Positions 35,152-44,728 of a DNA stretch of 64,000 bases are shown here, piece by piece (position 1 is the first letter of the stretch; every line of letters begins with the position of its first letter). Under the pieces are notes generated by a model, which had not been told where the DNA came from, made no database searches, and saw only the letters and a list, made by a program, of their open reading frames with translations. This stretch comes from Streptomyces iranensis (GTDB lineage: Bacteria; Actinomycetota; Actinomycetes; Streptomycetales; Streptomycetaceae), in the NCBI RefSeq assembly GCF_017874715.1, contig NZ_JAGGLR010000032.1, positions 1-64,000 on the forward strand. The letters are read 5' to 3'. The translations under genes and the position numbers were made by a program.

Positions 35152-35890
35152 GTGGTCGAAAGTCAGGGTGGGACCGTCGAGGACGGCACCGCCCGGCTGT
35201 GGGACATGAGGACCGGCCGCACCCTTACTCGCGAGGCCGTGGTCCACATGGCATTCAGCCGGGATGGAGACACCTTGGCCACGGGCAGCGATAACGGGCC
35301 GGTCCGGCCGCACCCGCACCACCCGCTCCGATACAGGGAGCCTCGATCCACTGGCTTTCGCCCCTGACGGACGTACTCTGGCCTCCGGCAGCGGGTCCTC
35401 TGCCAAGGTGTGGCTGTGGGACACCAGGACCAGCCGTACCACGTAACTCTGACCGGCCACCGGGGTTACGTGGGCGCGGCAGTTTTCAGCTCTGCCGGCA
35501 CCGTATCGCTGCACAATCCGGCCACCGGCGGTATCCGCGCCACTCTGACCGGCCACAAAGGCTTCGTGAGATCGGCGGTGTTCAGCCCGGACGGGCGGAA
35601 CCTGGCTACCGGGAGCGACGACGGTACGGTGCGACTGTGGGACACCAGGACCGGCCGCACCCGGGCCACCCTCACCGACCACAACGGCGAGGTGGATTCC
35701 GTAGCGTTCAGCCCAGACGGACACACCCTGGCCAGCAGCTCAGCCAAAGAAGTGCACCTATGGGACGTGGGCTCGCCCGACCAGGCCGCAGCGCTCCGAG
35801 AAGGTTTGCCAGGCCGTCGGCCGCGACCTCACGGCCGAGGAACGATCGACCTACCTCCCGAACTCATCGTCCGGCCCGGTGTGCCCGTAG
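35152..35890 (+). pseudogene. WD40 C-terminal remnant of a second STAND protein
   Basis: WD40 units are spread over all frames: GTARLWDMRTGRT, SPDGRNLATGSDDGTVRLWD, HNGEVDSVAFSPDGHTLASSS. The tail EKVCQAVGRDLTAEERSTYL matches the STAND gene tail (KKVCQAVDRSFTQSERSLFL). At least three frameshifts occur (near 35300, 35440 and 35800). It stops at about 35890. This is the decayed end of a paralogue of the 25921-29646 gene; the NTPase part is gone. Confidence 0.8.
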
Positions 35891-36039
35891 CGCTACGTGG
35901 AACTGGTCGGCGGCCTGCTGCTCGACATCACCGGCTGGGCGGAGTCGACACCGGCGTTGCGCTCTCCACCGAGGTGGGGAAGTTCGGCGTCGGCGGCCGG
36001 GCGATGTACGACCCGCAGTGGGTGGAGTGGCGCGGTGGC

Positions 36040-37200
36040 CCCCACCCACGAGTTCAGCGCCGCCTGACTTCCGGGATGCCCACGCGGGGCGGTCGTCGGG
36101 GTCGTCAGTGAGGTTGTCCGCCTTCGCGCGGGGCGTTGCGGCCCTGGCTGCAGTACACGGGCTCGGTAGGGGTCCTTCGGGTTGTGGGCGGGCAGGGACT
36201 TGCCGGCAGCCGACGGGCGGGGCAGTGCGGCGAGGCGGTGGAAGGCCGTGGTGAGTTCGTGTTTCCAGGGCCAGGTCGCCGAGATCCGCAAGCGCAGACG
36301 GCGGCCGCCGCGGGTGAGGAGTGCGGCGACGTGCAGTAGCCGGTAGCGGAGTTTCTTCGGCTCGGCAGCGGCGAGTTCGCCGTCCAGCAGCAGGACGCGC
36401 ATCCAGGCCAGAAGGTCGATCGCTGTGAGGCTGAGTTCGAGCCAGACGGTATTGACGTTGGAGTCGCGGGAGGGGAAGCGGCCGAAGCCGGTGGTCTTGC
36501 CGCACCGGATGTGGTCTTCGGCGGTGGCATGCCCACGGTGACGGACCTCCAGGAACTGGGCGGACCCGCCACCGGGGTAAGGGGTGTCGGTGAGGAACAC
36601 CTGATGCCGCAGGCCCTCGTCCTGGTCGAACAGGGACAGCTGGGCTCCGGGGTGCGGGCGTTCGCGGCGCACGATGATGCGGGTGTCGGCCGGGTAGCCG
36701 TCCAGGTCGATCATGCCGTCAGTTCGGCGACCTCGGCGCCGTCACGCAGCGTTCCGTCCTGGTTCAGGGCGGGATGCCAGAGGCGGTCGGGCAGGACACG
36801 GATAGCGTGGCGGACGGGCTCGGTGATGGCGTATCCGACCGAGACGTAGGTATGAATTCCTCATTTGCGCAGGTCGCGGACGTGGGTGAGGAACGCCTTG
36901 GCACTTCCGGCGCTGTCGGTGCGGATGAGGATGCCGGTGCCGTGGCGGTGGGCGTCGGGGATCTGGGCGAGTGCGGGCGGGAGTTTGACGTTCTACACGA
37001 CATCGGGTTTCCCCAACCGAGCCGGGTGCGGACGTCATCGTGCGTGCGACCGGAACCTCGCACCCCACTCCCCTTTGGGCCTGCCGGCGCGAGTGGCCAG
37101 GGCCGGCAGGTGGACGAGGCTGCGCATGCCGTAGGAGTGTCACCTCGGCCAGCACGGCGCACGTGGCTGCGGTCTGAGATGCCGTCCCGGGAGCACACAG
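36040..37200 (-). mobile_element. IS1380-family transposase pseudogene
   Basis: The minus strand gives VRHRGHATAEDHIRCGKTTG, NTVWLELSLTAIDLLAWMRV, KKLRYRLLHVAALLTRGGRR and ISATWPWKHEL, all typical of the IS1380 C-terminal half. Upstream, shifted frames give a TDSAGSAKAFLTHVRDLRK segment with an in-frame TGA near 36862. N-terminal DDE parts are fragmentary. Non-functional. Confidence 0.8.
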
Positions 37201-37228
37201 GCGTGAGCACTCCCTCCAGCTGACAGCC

Positions 37229-37266
37229 GGTCAGTCGGTCAGTCGGTCAGTCGGTCAGTCGGTCAG
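37229..37266. repeat. 8-bp tandem repeat GGTCAGTC
   Basis: Four perfect head-to-tail copies of GGTCAGTC plus a degenerate fifth overlap the TetR gene stop (37263-37265). Slippage-prone; no function evident. Confidence 0.85.
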
Positions 37267-37862
37267 CCGAGAGCGTGGGCGCGGCAGGTCCGCAGAATCT
37301 CGTCGGACAGTTCGGGCTGGGCGTGGCTCACGGCGCGGGCGAGGGCCATTGCCCCTACGAGTCGGCTGAGGAGCAGCACCGCACGGTCCCGCGCCTCCTG
37401 TGAGGTGATCTCCCCTTCGTGCTCGCGGGCGAACTCCTGGGCGAAGCCGGTGAGGTATCCCTCCACGCCGCTCGCGTAGGCGCGCTGGACCGTGTCGCTG
37501 TGCCGTCCGGCGTCGGTGACCAGGGAGGCGGAGGGACAGCCGCCGTCCGGGGCGTCGCGGTGGGCGGCCGAGAGGTAGTTGTCCACCACTCGCTTCAGCG
37601 GTGGGCCGGTGAGATCGGCGCCTTCCTCAAGGGCCTGGTCCAGGGCGCCCAGAGAGGCTTTAAACGAGGCGCCGCATGCCTCGGCGGCCAGATCGCCTTT
37701 GGATGCGAAGTGGTTGTAGAAGCCGCCGTGGGTCAGGCCTGCTTCCTTCATCAGTTCGGCGATCCCTACGGAATCGACGCCCTGCGAGCGGAACATGCGT
37801 CCTGCCGCCTCGACGATGTTCTGCCGGTTCCTGGCCTTGTCTTCCCTGGTGATCCGCGGCAT
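37263..37862 (-). CDS. TetR-family repressor of the reductase operon
   Basis: 199 residues from the ATG at 37862. The N-terminal HTH is typical (IVEAAGRMFRSQGVDSVGIAELMKEAGLTHGGFYNHFASKGDLAAEA). The C-terminal part has GGCPSASLVTDAGRHSDTV, common in LmrA/YxaF-like regulators of oxidoreductases. It is divergent from the three-gene reductase operon, and the intervening region carries a palindrome (37925-37938) likely to be its operator. The ligand is unknown, perhaps an electrophile or quinone, given the target enzymes (inference). Confidence 0.9.
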   Translation of the reverse strand: MPRITREDKARNRQNIVEAAGRMFRSQGVDSVGIAELMKEAGLTHGGFYNHFASKGDLAAEACGASFKASLGALDQALEEGADLTGPPLKRVVDNYLSAAHRDAPDGGCPSASLVTDAGRHSDTVQRAYASGVEGYLTGFAQEFAREHEGEITSQEARDRAVLLLSRLVGAMALARAVSHAQPELSDEILRTCRAHALG

Positions 37863-37924
37863 GGCCGCCCTCCTGCGTCGGCAGTGTTTGACGTTTTCAA
37901 TGTTACCTCTCATAATTATTTTTA

Positions 37925-37938
37925 ATGTTGTCCAACAT
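37925..37938. promoter_or_regulatory. Probable TetR operator
   Basis: ATGTTG-TC-CAACAT lies in an AT-rich spacer (CATAATTATTTTTAATG) between the TetR gene and the MDR reductase. A related AATGTTA occurs about 25 bases away, so two half-sites or operators may overlap the divergent promoters. Confidence 0.6.
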
Positions 37939-37960
37939 CAAAAAGTGTGTGGAGGCGCCT

Positions 37961-38989
37961 ATGCGCACCGTGGAGTACACCCGCCAAGGGGAAGCCGCAC
38001 AGGTACTGACGCTGAGGGAGGAGCGCCACCGGCCGGCTCCCGGCGTCGGAGAGGTTCTGGTCCGCATGCTGGTCCGGCCCATCCATCCGGGGGACCTGGT
38101 CGGTGTGGAGGGTCTGCCGGGGCAGCCGGAACAGCAGTCGGGGGCCCGGACTCCCGGAGTGGAGGGGATGGGCGTCGTCGAGAGCCTCGGAGCGGACGTC
38201 CGCACACTGCGCCCGGGGCAGCGGGTGGCGGTTTTCCCGGCGCCGGGAACATGGAGCGACTTCGTCGTGGTTCCGGCCGATCTGGCGGTGCCGGTGCCGG
38301 CGGGGGTCAGCGACGAGACTGCAGCCCTGATGCTGGTCAACCCGCTGACGCTGTGCATGCTGTACCGCGCGATGGAGAAGGCCCTGCGCGGGCAGACGAA
38401 TCCCGTGCTCCAGACCGCCGCCGGCTCGTCCATCGGCAGGTTGGTCGGCGCGGCCGCGGTCCGGCACGACCTGCAGTTGATCAATCTCGTGCGCAGCACC
38501 TCCGGCGCCGAGAGGATGCGGACGCTGTACCCCTCCCAGCCCGCGATCGCGACATGCGACGACGACTGGCAGGGACAAGTCCGCCGGCATGCCGGCGAGC
38601 GCGGCGTCCAGGTGGTCCTCGACTGTGTCGGCGATGCCATGACCCAGGACCTCGCCGGACTGCTCGCCGACGGCGGCACTCTGATCTCCTACGGACAGCT
38701 GGGTTCCGGCACGACACCGTTGGAGGCGCTGCCTCTCATGGCGCGGGCGCTGACGGTGCGGGGGGTGTCGATACTGCGCTGGATGAGCCGCACCCCCAAG
38801 GAGCGGGCCCGGGATGTCGCCTTCGCCCAGGACCTGTCGCAGAGCACGCCGGACCTGCTTGAAGTGGCGGCCAGCTACGACCTCGCCGACTTCAAGGCGG
38901 CCATCGAGCACGCCCGCCGACCGGCCAAGAGCGGAACCGTCCTGCTCACCACCCCGCGGACGGCCGACTCCGGACACGGGGCCGCCTGA
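37961..38989 (+). CDS. MDR-family NADPH enoyl/quinone reductase
   Basis: 342 residues from the ATG at 37961 with GGAGG five bases upstream; the longer frame from 37925 lies in the operator. The GroES-like half shows VLVRMLVRPIHPGDL and PGVEGMGVVESLGADV. The NADPH site is QTAAGSSIGRLV, the A-x-x-S-x-x-G pattern of MECR/quinone-reductase enzymes. The structural and catalytic zinc ligands of alcohol dehydrogenases are absent. It probably reduces activated double bonds or quinones. First gene of an operon; its stop overlaps the next start (TGATGA). Confidence 0.85.
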   Translation: MRTVEYTRQGEAAQVLTLREERHRPAPGVGEVLVRMLVRPIHPGDLVGVEGLPGQPEQQSGARTPGVEGMGVVESLGADVRTLRPGQRVAVFPAPGTWSDFVVVPADLAVPVPAGVSDETAALMLVNPLTLCMLYRAMEKALRGQTNPVLQTAAGSSIGRLVGAAAVRHDLQLINLVRSTSGAERMRTLYPSQPAIATCDDDWQGQVRRHAGERGVQVVLDCVGDAMTQDLAGLLADGGTLISYGQLGSGTTPLEALPLMARALTVRGVSILRWMSRTPKERARDVAFAQDLSQSTPDLLEVAASYDLADFKAAIEHARRPAKSGTVLLTTPRTADSGHGAA

Positions 38990-39591
38990 TGAAGATCGGA
39001 ATGCTCGGAGCCGGCGCAGTCGCCCAGGCCATCGCCCGGCACGCGATCCGTCACGGCCACGAGGTCGTGCTCAGCAACAGCCGAGGACCTGCCTCCCTGG
39101 CCCCGCTGGTCAAGGACCTCGGCGCGCTCGCGACGGCCGCAACCCCTGCGGAGGCCGCCGCTGCGGACCTCGTCGTGCTCTCGGTCCGCTGGCCGCAGAT
39201 CCCTGACGCCGTCGCCGGGCTCCCCCGCCTGGACGGGACCGTCGTCATCGACGCCACCAATCAGTTCTCCTCCTCTCCCCCGAACCCGAAGATCGCCGAC
39301 CTGGGCGACCTCACCGGCAGCGAATACGTGGCCTCCCTGCTTCCCGGCGCGCGCGTGGTCAAGGCATTCAACGCCCTCTACGCGCAGTTCATCGCACGAG
39401 ATCCCCGCCACGAGGCGGGGCGGCAGGTGCTGTTCCTCGCCGGCGACGACGCCGACGCCAAGAACACGGTGCAAGTCCTGACCTCCGAGTTCGGCTTCGC
39501 CCCTGTCGACCTCGGAACGCTGCGCGAGGGAGGACGCCTCATCCAGCTCGGCGGCCCTCTGTCCGCCCTCCACGCCCTCAAGCAGGACTGA
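38989..39591 (+). CDS. NADP/F420-dependent reductase-like protein
   Basis: 200 residues with an N-terminal Rossmann fold (MKIGMLGAGAVAQAIARHAI). The body (VVLSNSRGP, VVLSVRWPQIPDAV, VVIDATNQFS, ARVVKAFNALY, VLFLAGDDADAK, GTLREGGRLIQLGGPL) is typical of the NADPH:F420 oxidoreductase-like family (F420_oxidored), many of which act on NADP only. It may regenerate reduced cofactor for neighbouring reductases (inference). The start overlaps the upstream stop. Confidence 0.88.
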   Translation: MKIGMLGAGAVAQAIARHAIRHGHEVVLSNSRGPASLAPLVKDLGALATAATPAEAAAADLVVLSVRWPQIPDAVAGLPRLDGTVVIDATNQFSSSPPNPKIADLGDLTGSEYVASLLPGARVVKAFNALYAQFIARDPRHEAGRQVLFLAGDDADAKNTVQVLTSEFGFAPVDLGTLREGGRLIQLGGPLSALHALKQD

Positions 39592-39609
39592 TCCCACCAA
39601 CCCGCTCGT

Positions 39610-39631
39610 GCTCCTCGTGTCCGCGAGGAGC
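39610..39631 (+). terminator. Hairpin between reductase genes
   Basis: GCTCCTCG and CGAGGAGC form a perfect 8-bp stem with a six-base loop, 19 bp after the reductase stop and ahead of the OYE gene. It may partly terminate the transcript or set expression of the OYE. Confidence 0.45.
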
Positions 39632-39656
39632 GCCTTGCGTCACGAAAGAGATGTTC

Positions 39657-40766
39657 ATGTCCGACCAGACCTCAGTACCCGGCACCCAGCCCCTCCTGCA
39701 GCCTGTTCAACTGGGCGCGCTCAAGCTGCCCAACCGCGTCGTCATGGCTCCCATGACGCGCTCCCGGGCCGGCAACGAGGAACTGGCCCCCACCGCCCTG
39801 CACGCCACTTACTACACGCAGCGCGCCGGCGCCGGCCTGATCATCAGCGAAGGGACCTGGGTCAGCACGGACGCGATCGGCTTCATCAACGTCCCCGGCA
39901 TCTACACGGACGCCCAGACCGCCGGCTGGGCCAAGGTCACCGAAGCCGTGCACTCCGCGGGAGGGATGATCGTCTCGCAAGTCGGCCACGCCGGCGCCGC
40001 CTCCCACCCGGACCACCACGGCGGCAGGCTCCCCGCCGGCCCTTCGGCGATCAATCCCCACGAGATGTCCTTCACCCCCGACGGCCCGAAGGACTCCCTC
40101 ACGCCACGCGCCCTGAGCGCCGCGGAGATCGCCACCACGATCGACTCCTACCGGCAGGCGGCCGCCAACGCCCTGCGCGCCGGGTTCGACGGCCTGGAGA
40201 TCCACGCCCAGGTGTCCCATCTCGTGGCCCAGTTCCTCAACCCACGCCTCAACCAGCGCACCGACGCCTACGGCGGCAGCAGTGAGAAGCGGGCTCAGTT
40301 CCTCTTCGACATCGTGGACGCCGTCAGCAGCGTGTGGGGCAGCGACCACATCGGAATCAAACTCTCCCCCTACTGGAATCACGGGCCCTTCACTGCAGAT
40401 GCCGAGACGCTGGCCGAGTACGACCAGCTCCTCAAGCGCCTCAGCGACAGCAACCTGGCCTACCTCCACCTCCTCGGCCCGGAACCCGGCACGGGAACTG
40501 ACGACACCCTCACCGCATTCACCCGCTACCGCGCCCACTACCACGGCGCCGTCATCGCCAACCTCGGCTTCACGCAAGCGAGCGGCAACGGGCTCCTCGA
40601 ACGGCAACTGGCCGACGCGGTCTCCTTCGGCGCCCCCTTCATCGCGAACCCAGACCTCGTCGACCGGTTCACTCACGGCCACCCTCTCGCCGCCGGCAAC
40701 CGCGACACGTACTTCGCCGGTGGCGTGGAGGGATACACGGACTACCCCGCAGTGACCGGCTCCTAG
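39657..40766 (+). CDS. Old Yellow Enzyme family ene-reductase
   Basis: About 369 residues; the ATG at 39657 (MSDQTS) is preferred, with an alternative two codons upstream. FMN/OYE motifs: LKLPNRVVMAPMTRSRA, ALHATYYTQRAGAGLIISEGTWV, QVGHAGAASHP, AGFDGLEIHAQVSHLVAQFLNPRLNQRTDAYGGS, and the phosphate-binding end ADAVSFGAPFIANPDLVDRF. It reduces activated alkenes, quinones or nitro compounds with NAD(P)H. The HAQVSHLVAQF block differs from the commoner HGANGYLLDQF. The operon context suggests defence against electrophiles. Confidence 0.92.
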   Translation: MSDQTSVPGTQPLLQPVQLGALKLPNRVVMAPMTRSRAGNEELAPTALHATYYTQRAGAGLIISEGTWVSTDAIGFINVPGIYTDAQTAGWAKVTEAVHSAGGMIVSQVGHAGAASHPDHHGGRLPAGPSAINPHEMSFTPDGPKDSLTPRALSAAEIATTIDSYRQAAANALRAGFDGLEIHAQVSHLVAQFLNPRLNQRTDAYGGSSEKRAQFLFDIVDAVSSVWGSDHIGIKLSPYWNHGPFTADAETLAEYDQLLKRLSDSNLAYLHLLGPEPGTGTDDTLTAFTRYRAHYHGAVIANLGFTQASGNGLLERQLADAVSFGAPFIANPDLVDRFTHGHPLAAGNRDTYFAGGVEGYTDYPAVTGS

Positions 40767-40770
40767 GTGT

Positions 40771-41100
40771 ATGCGGGAGGCCTACGTCCACGGCGAGGAC
40801 GCCCGGCAAGCCGTGGTGTCCGACTTCCGGCACAGCGCACGGGTGGTGATGACCGCCGCGCTCATCATGATCGCGGTGCCCTCCGGGTTCATCTTCGAGA
40901 ACGCATCAACGATCAAGATGATCGGCTCCGGCCTGGCCGCCGCCGTGGTCTTGGACGCCGTCGTCGTCCGCATGGCCATCGTTCCGGCCATGCTCGCCCT
41001 GCTCGGCGACAAGGCATGGTGGCTGCCGAAGGGGCCCGACCGCATCCTGCCGCATGTGGACGTGGAGGGCGCGGCCCTCACCCGCCGACCGCAGAACGTA
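40771..41100 (+). pseudogene. MMPL transporter C-terminal fragment
   Basis: The frame reads FRHSARVVMTAALIMIAVPSGFIF, IKMIGSGLAAAVVLDAVVVRMAIVPAMLALLGDKAWWLP, the last membrane helices of an MMPL exporter. No upstream MMPL sequence is present, and no family-type stop follows, so the open frame runs on to 41292 through a terminator hairpin. It begins 5 bp after the OYE stop, apparently a breakpoint. Confidence 0.75.
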
Positions 41101-41167
41101 GCCCCCGATGCTGCGGCGGCTTCCAGTGAACCGGCCCGCGTCCAGAGGGTCGTGCTCAGCAGCGCAC

Positions 41168-41200
41168 CGGGCCGTCCGAGACCGGGTCTCGGACGGCCCG
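41168..41200 (+). terminator. Strong hairpin terminator
   Basis: CGGGCCGTCCGAGACC and GGTCTCGGACGGCCCG form a 16-bp perfect inverted repeat with a one-base centre. It probably ended the transcript of the lost MMPL gene. Confidence 0.75.
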
Positions 41201-41249
41201 CACGGCTCTATGCCGGTTCGTCGGCGACCATGGCAGAGACGCAGAACCG

Positions 41250-41830
41250 ACCGTGCCACCGCCCTTGGCCGGCGGCGGATACGGCCTCATGAGCATGCGC
41301 GAGCGCGCCCACTCCGCCGGCGGCGAGCTGCGAGCCGGTCCCGCCCCGAGGGTGGCTTCGACGTCATCGCAACCCTCCCGCTCCACCCCCACCCGGACGG
41401 ACTCCCCGGCCGACTGCCCCCAGGAATCCCGCTGACCATCCGTGTTCTGCTCGCCGACGACCACGCCCTCCTGCGGGGCGCCTCCAGCTTGCTGACCGAC
41501 TCCTGCGAGGACCTGGAGATGGCCGGAGAGGCCGCCACCGGCCAGGAAACCGTGGACCTCGCCCATGCTCTGCGCCCCGACGCCGTCCTGATGGACATCC
41601 GCATGCCGGGCACCGACGGGCCGGCCGCCACCGCCGCCATCTGCGCCGCCCCCCCCTCGCCAGCACCCGGGTCCTCGTCCTGTACGCAGCTCGGGCCCTG
41701 CGCCTGGGAGCCGGCGGCCTCCTCGGCAAGCACGTCACCACCGACGCCCTGCCGGCGGGCATCCGCACCATCGCCGCGGGCGAGGCACTCCTCCTACGGC
41801 CCGACACATGGCGGACGCGTCGCCCACGCT
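41250..41830 (+). pseudogene. Two-component system remnant (kinase end and regulator)
   Basis: First, a histidine kinase end: GGGYGLMSMRERAHSAGGEL, then a frameshift near 41345 to PEGGFDVIATLPLH. From about 41432 a NarL-type receiver follows: IRVLLADDHALLRGASSLL, then ALRPDAVLMDIRMPGTDG with the phospho-acceptor Asp. A frameshift near 41655 leads to VLVLYAARALRLGAGGLLGK. No LuxR HTH follows. Both genes are broken. Confidence 0.75.
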
Positions 41831-42189
41831 GCTGGATTTACCGGCCTTGGCGTAGGCGCTTCTCGGTTCGCCGCCGATGTCATGCCGGACTTGCTCGCAG
41901 GCATGGACACCGAGCGGACCCGTCTGCCTATGGTGCGTGAACGGCCGATGCCCTTTCCGCCCGAGCCCATCGCTTGGGTTGGGATCCAACTGACCCGTAG
42001 AGGGCCCCCTGAGCGGTTACATCGATTCCGCCCTGGCGGCGAGCTGCAGCTGACGAGGGGCTTCAGCGGAGGGAACCGCCCCGGTGTCCGGGTGGCTGCG
42101 TGCCACCCGGACAAGCGGCCGCACAACGACTCCGCGGTGAAGGTGCGCCTGGGTGAAGTGGTGCGGCATCCGACCGGAAAGAGCGCGTG

Positions 42190-42355
42190 CCATGACCCGG
42201 GCAGGACTCGATCACGGTGGCCCGTATCCCCCGGGCTCTGACCGCCGCCGCGACTTCCGGGCCGATCAATCCCCCGCCGACGATCACGACATCGTCGGCA
42301 CCGTCGAGCGCCTTGCGAAGCCCTTCTGCTTCCTGTGCCGACGGTAGCCGCAGGC
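42190..42355 (-). pseudogene. FAD-dependent reductase fragment
   Basis: The minus strand reads LRLPSAQEAEGLRKALDGAD and DVVIVGGGLIGPEVAAAVRARGIRATVIE, the NAD-binding Rossmann segment of ferredoxin-reductase-like enzymes. Nothing else of the enzyme is recognisable on either side, so it is a small fragment. Confidence 0.65.
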
Positions 42356-42392
42356 CCGTCCTTTCGCTCTTGGCCCCTTCACCGGCAGTGTT

Positions 42393-43778
42393 TCAAGGCG
42401 TTGGCCGAACAGAGCCTGCCGATTCTGCTCGTGCGGGTCCGTCTTCAGCAGCGGGCTTAAGTTGCAGTTCTGGGGCGGGGCGGCGGAAGCCTGTGGTGAC
42501 CACTGCGAGCCAGGCGATGCCGATGGCCAGCCAGCCGAGGCCGAGTTCGACGGCGGTGCTGCCGAGCTGGGTGATCAGGTAGACGTCGACAGCGGCGCCG
42601 GCGACAGGTAGCAGAAAGTAGCGCACGCGCGAGTGTCGGGTCCCCGAGCGCCACTGTCTCACCGCGTAGGCGATCACGCACAGGTTCACGAGTGTGAAGC
42701 TGAGGAACGCTCCGAAGTTGATGAAGGAGGTGGCATCGGCCAGGGAGAGGTTCATGGCGAGAAGGCCAACGAGCCCGATGATCAGCACGTTGGTGACGGG
42801 GGTGAGCAGCTTGCGGTGCAGGCGTCCGAAGATCTGACGCGGGAGGGCGCCGTCACGGCCCATCACGAACATCAGGCGGCTGGTGCTGGCCTGGATGGCG
42901 ACGCATGAGGCGAAGCCGCCGAGCATGCTGATGATGTTGGCGACGTCGGCGAAGGTCTGTCCTCCGACGGTGGTGGAGACGAGGTATCCGGCGGAGTTCT
43001 CGTCGGGGAAGGCTCCGCCCGGGTGGGCCCACTGCATCAGGAAGGAGATCACGATGAAGATCGCGCCGCCGGTCAGCACGGTCAGGACGATACTGCGCGG
43101 GATGGTGCGCCGCGGATCGTGCACCTCTTCGCTGAGGGTGCTCACGGCGTCGAATCCGAGGAAGGCGTAGGCGGCGACGGCGGCGGCTGCGGTGACCGCG
43201 GACAGGCTGGTGGTGTTGTTCCAGAAGGCGTGTGTGGCCGCGGGGGTGCCGCCGTGGCCGGATCCGTAGTGGACACAGAGCACGGCGAGTATGACGAGGG
43301 TAGCGGTGACGCCTACGAGCAGGACTCGGTTGATGCGATCGGCTGTCTTGAGCCCGATGACGTTGATGCCGGTGGCGAGGGAGACGTTGATGACCAGCCA
43401 GGCCCATTCCGGTACGGCCGGGAACTGGGCGTGGAGGTAGACGGCTTGCAGGAGCCAGGCGACCATCGGCAGGAAGAGATAGTCGAGCAGGAGGGCCCAT
43501 CCGGCGAGGAAGCCGATACGCGAGTCGAGTTCCTTGCGGGCGTAGGTGTAGACGGAGCCCGAGCTGGGGTGGAGCCTGGCCATCTTCGCGTAACTGAGAC
43601 CGGTCAGCAGCATCGCGCCGGTGGCGATCACGTATGCGGTGGGCGCGGCGCCTCTGCTGGTGGCGGCGATCACGCCGAAGATCGAAGTGACGACGGCAGG
43701 AGCCATGTAAGCCACGCCGAAGGCGACCACGGACAGGAGCCCGAGATCTCCGCGCATACGGGTTGGCTGATCTGTCAC
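42393..43778 (-). CDS. APC-family amino acid/polyamine permease
   Basis: 461 residues with 12 predicted membrane helices. The first has the APC signature LGLLSVVAFGVAYMAPAVVTSIFGV, and helix 6 has AYAFLGFDAVSTLSEEVHDPRRTIPRSI, typical of APC carriers. It should import an amino acid or polyamine by proton symport. The start overlaps the nitrilase stop (ATGA), so the pair is co-expressed, suggesting that the imported compound, or an amide or nitrile of it, is the hydrolase substrate (inference). Confidence 0.92.
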   Translation of the reverse strand: MTDQPTRMRGDLGLLSVVAFGVAYMAPAVVTSIFGVIAATSRGAAPTAYVIATGAMLLTGLSYAKMARLHPSSGSVYTYARKELDSRIGFLAGWALLLDYLFLPMVAWLLQAVYLHAQFPAVPEWAWLVINVSLATGINVIGLKTADRINRVLLVGVTATLVILAVLCVHYGSGHGGTPAATHAFWNNTTSLSAVTAAAAVAAYAFLGFDAVSTLSEEVHDPRRTIPRSIVLTVLTGGAIFIVISFLMQWAHPGGAFPDENSAGYLVSTTVGGQTFADVANIISMLGGFASCVAIQASTSRLMFVMGRDGALPRQIFGRLHRKLLTPVTNVLIIGLVGLLAMNLSLADATSFINFGAFLSFTLVNLCVIAYAVRQWRSGTRHSRVRYFLLPVAGAAVDVYLITQLGSTAVELGLGWLAIGIAWLAVVTTGFRRPAPELQLKPAAEDGPARAESAGSVRPTP

Positions 43779-44701
43779 GGCATTCTCGCTTCTGTGAGCG
43801 TACGACGGACCTCGGTGGAGTGGCCGAGAAGGGTGGGGGCGGTGGCGCCGGTCCAGGTCGCCGGGTCGATCCGGCCCTGATACAGCGGCAGGGCCAGGGG
43901 GCGGTCGTCGGGGCGGAACTGCTGCCAGGGCCGGTTGAGAGCGGCGGTGCCCAGTCGGCGGACGTTGGTGACCTCGTCGAGGTCGATCACGTCGGTGAGG
44001 GTGGTGTCACTATCGCCCGCCGCCTCGGAACGGACGGCGCCCTGGGGGTCGATGAGCAGGCTGCGACCGGTGCCGACCGGCGCGGCACAGTTGACGCCGG
44101 CGACGAAGAGCTGATTGACGATGGCGTTGGCCCGGGACAGCACAAGTTCCTGGGCCCGGTCGCTGCCGGAGGTCTGCACGAAGTTGAGGACGAGCTCGGC
44201 ACCCATCCAGGCGAGATGACGGGTGGTCTCGGGAAACCATGCGTCGTAGCAGATCGACAGTCCGACCCGGCCTATCCCGTCAAGATCGAGGACGGTGAAC
44301 TCGGCGCCGGGCGTCACGGTCTCGTAGGGCCGCCACGGGAAGATCTTGCGGTAGGCCGCGATGCGTTCACCGTGCGGGGAGTAGACGGGGGCGGTGTTGT
44401 AGACGCGCCCGTCGGTGCCGCGTTCGTAGAGGCTGCCCGGTGCGAGCCAGATGCCGAGATCACCGGCGATCTCGGCGAGGGCGCGGTCACGCGAACCGCC
44501 GAGAGGCTCGGCGAGAGCTTCCGGCACCTCGGCGGGGTCGGCGTGGCCGGCCGCGCCGCCCAGATGAAGCTCGGGGTAGACGACCAACGGCGCGGCGGGG
44601 AGTCCTGCCGTGCGCCTTCGTACGTCGGCGGCGAGGCCGTCCAGATCGGCGGCGGGGCGCTGGGCCGCCTGGGCCAGGACGAGAGGGAGGGGACGGGACA
44701 T
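43775..44701 (-). CDS. Carbon-nitrogen hydrolase (nitrilase superfamily)
   Basis: 308 residues with the complete Glu-Lys-Cys triad: Glu44 in LVVYPELHLGG, Lys118 in AAYRKIFPWRPYE, Cys150 in VGLSICYDAWFPE. These enzymes hydrolyse amides, carbamoyl compounds or nitriles. It is first in a two-gene operon with the permease and divergent from a TetR gene. The exact substrate is not evident. Confidence 0.9.
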   Translation of the reverse strand: MSRPLPLVLAQAAQRPAADLDGLAADVRRRTAGLPAAPLVVYPELHLGGAAGHADPAEVPEALAEPLGGSRDRALAEIAGDLGIWLAPGSLYERGTDGRVYNTAPVYSPHGERIAAYRKIFPWRPYETVTPGAEFTVLDLDGIGRVGLSICYDAWFPETTRHLAWMGAELVLNFVQTSGSDRAQELVLSRANAIVNQLFVAGVNCAAPVGTGRSLLIDPQGAVRSEAAGDSDTTLTDVIDLDEVTNVRRLGTAALNRPWQQFRPDDRPLALPLYQGRIDPATWTGATAPTLLGHSTEVRRTLTEARMP

Positions 44702-44728
44702 GGGTCACCAGGTCTGATTCGGGGATTT

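Noticed and set aside
39672..40682. Minus-strand frame opposite the OYE gene
   Set aside because: Antisense of a well-supported ene-reductase; Gly/Val-rich shadow composition.
40771..41292. Intact 173-residue MMPL-like gene
   Set aside because: Only the last helices are present and the frame runs through a terminator hairpin; it is a fragment.
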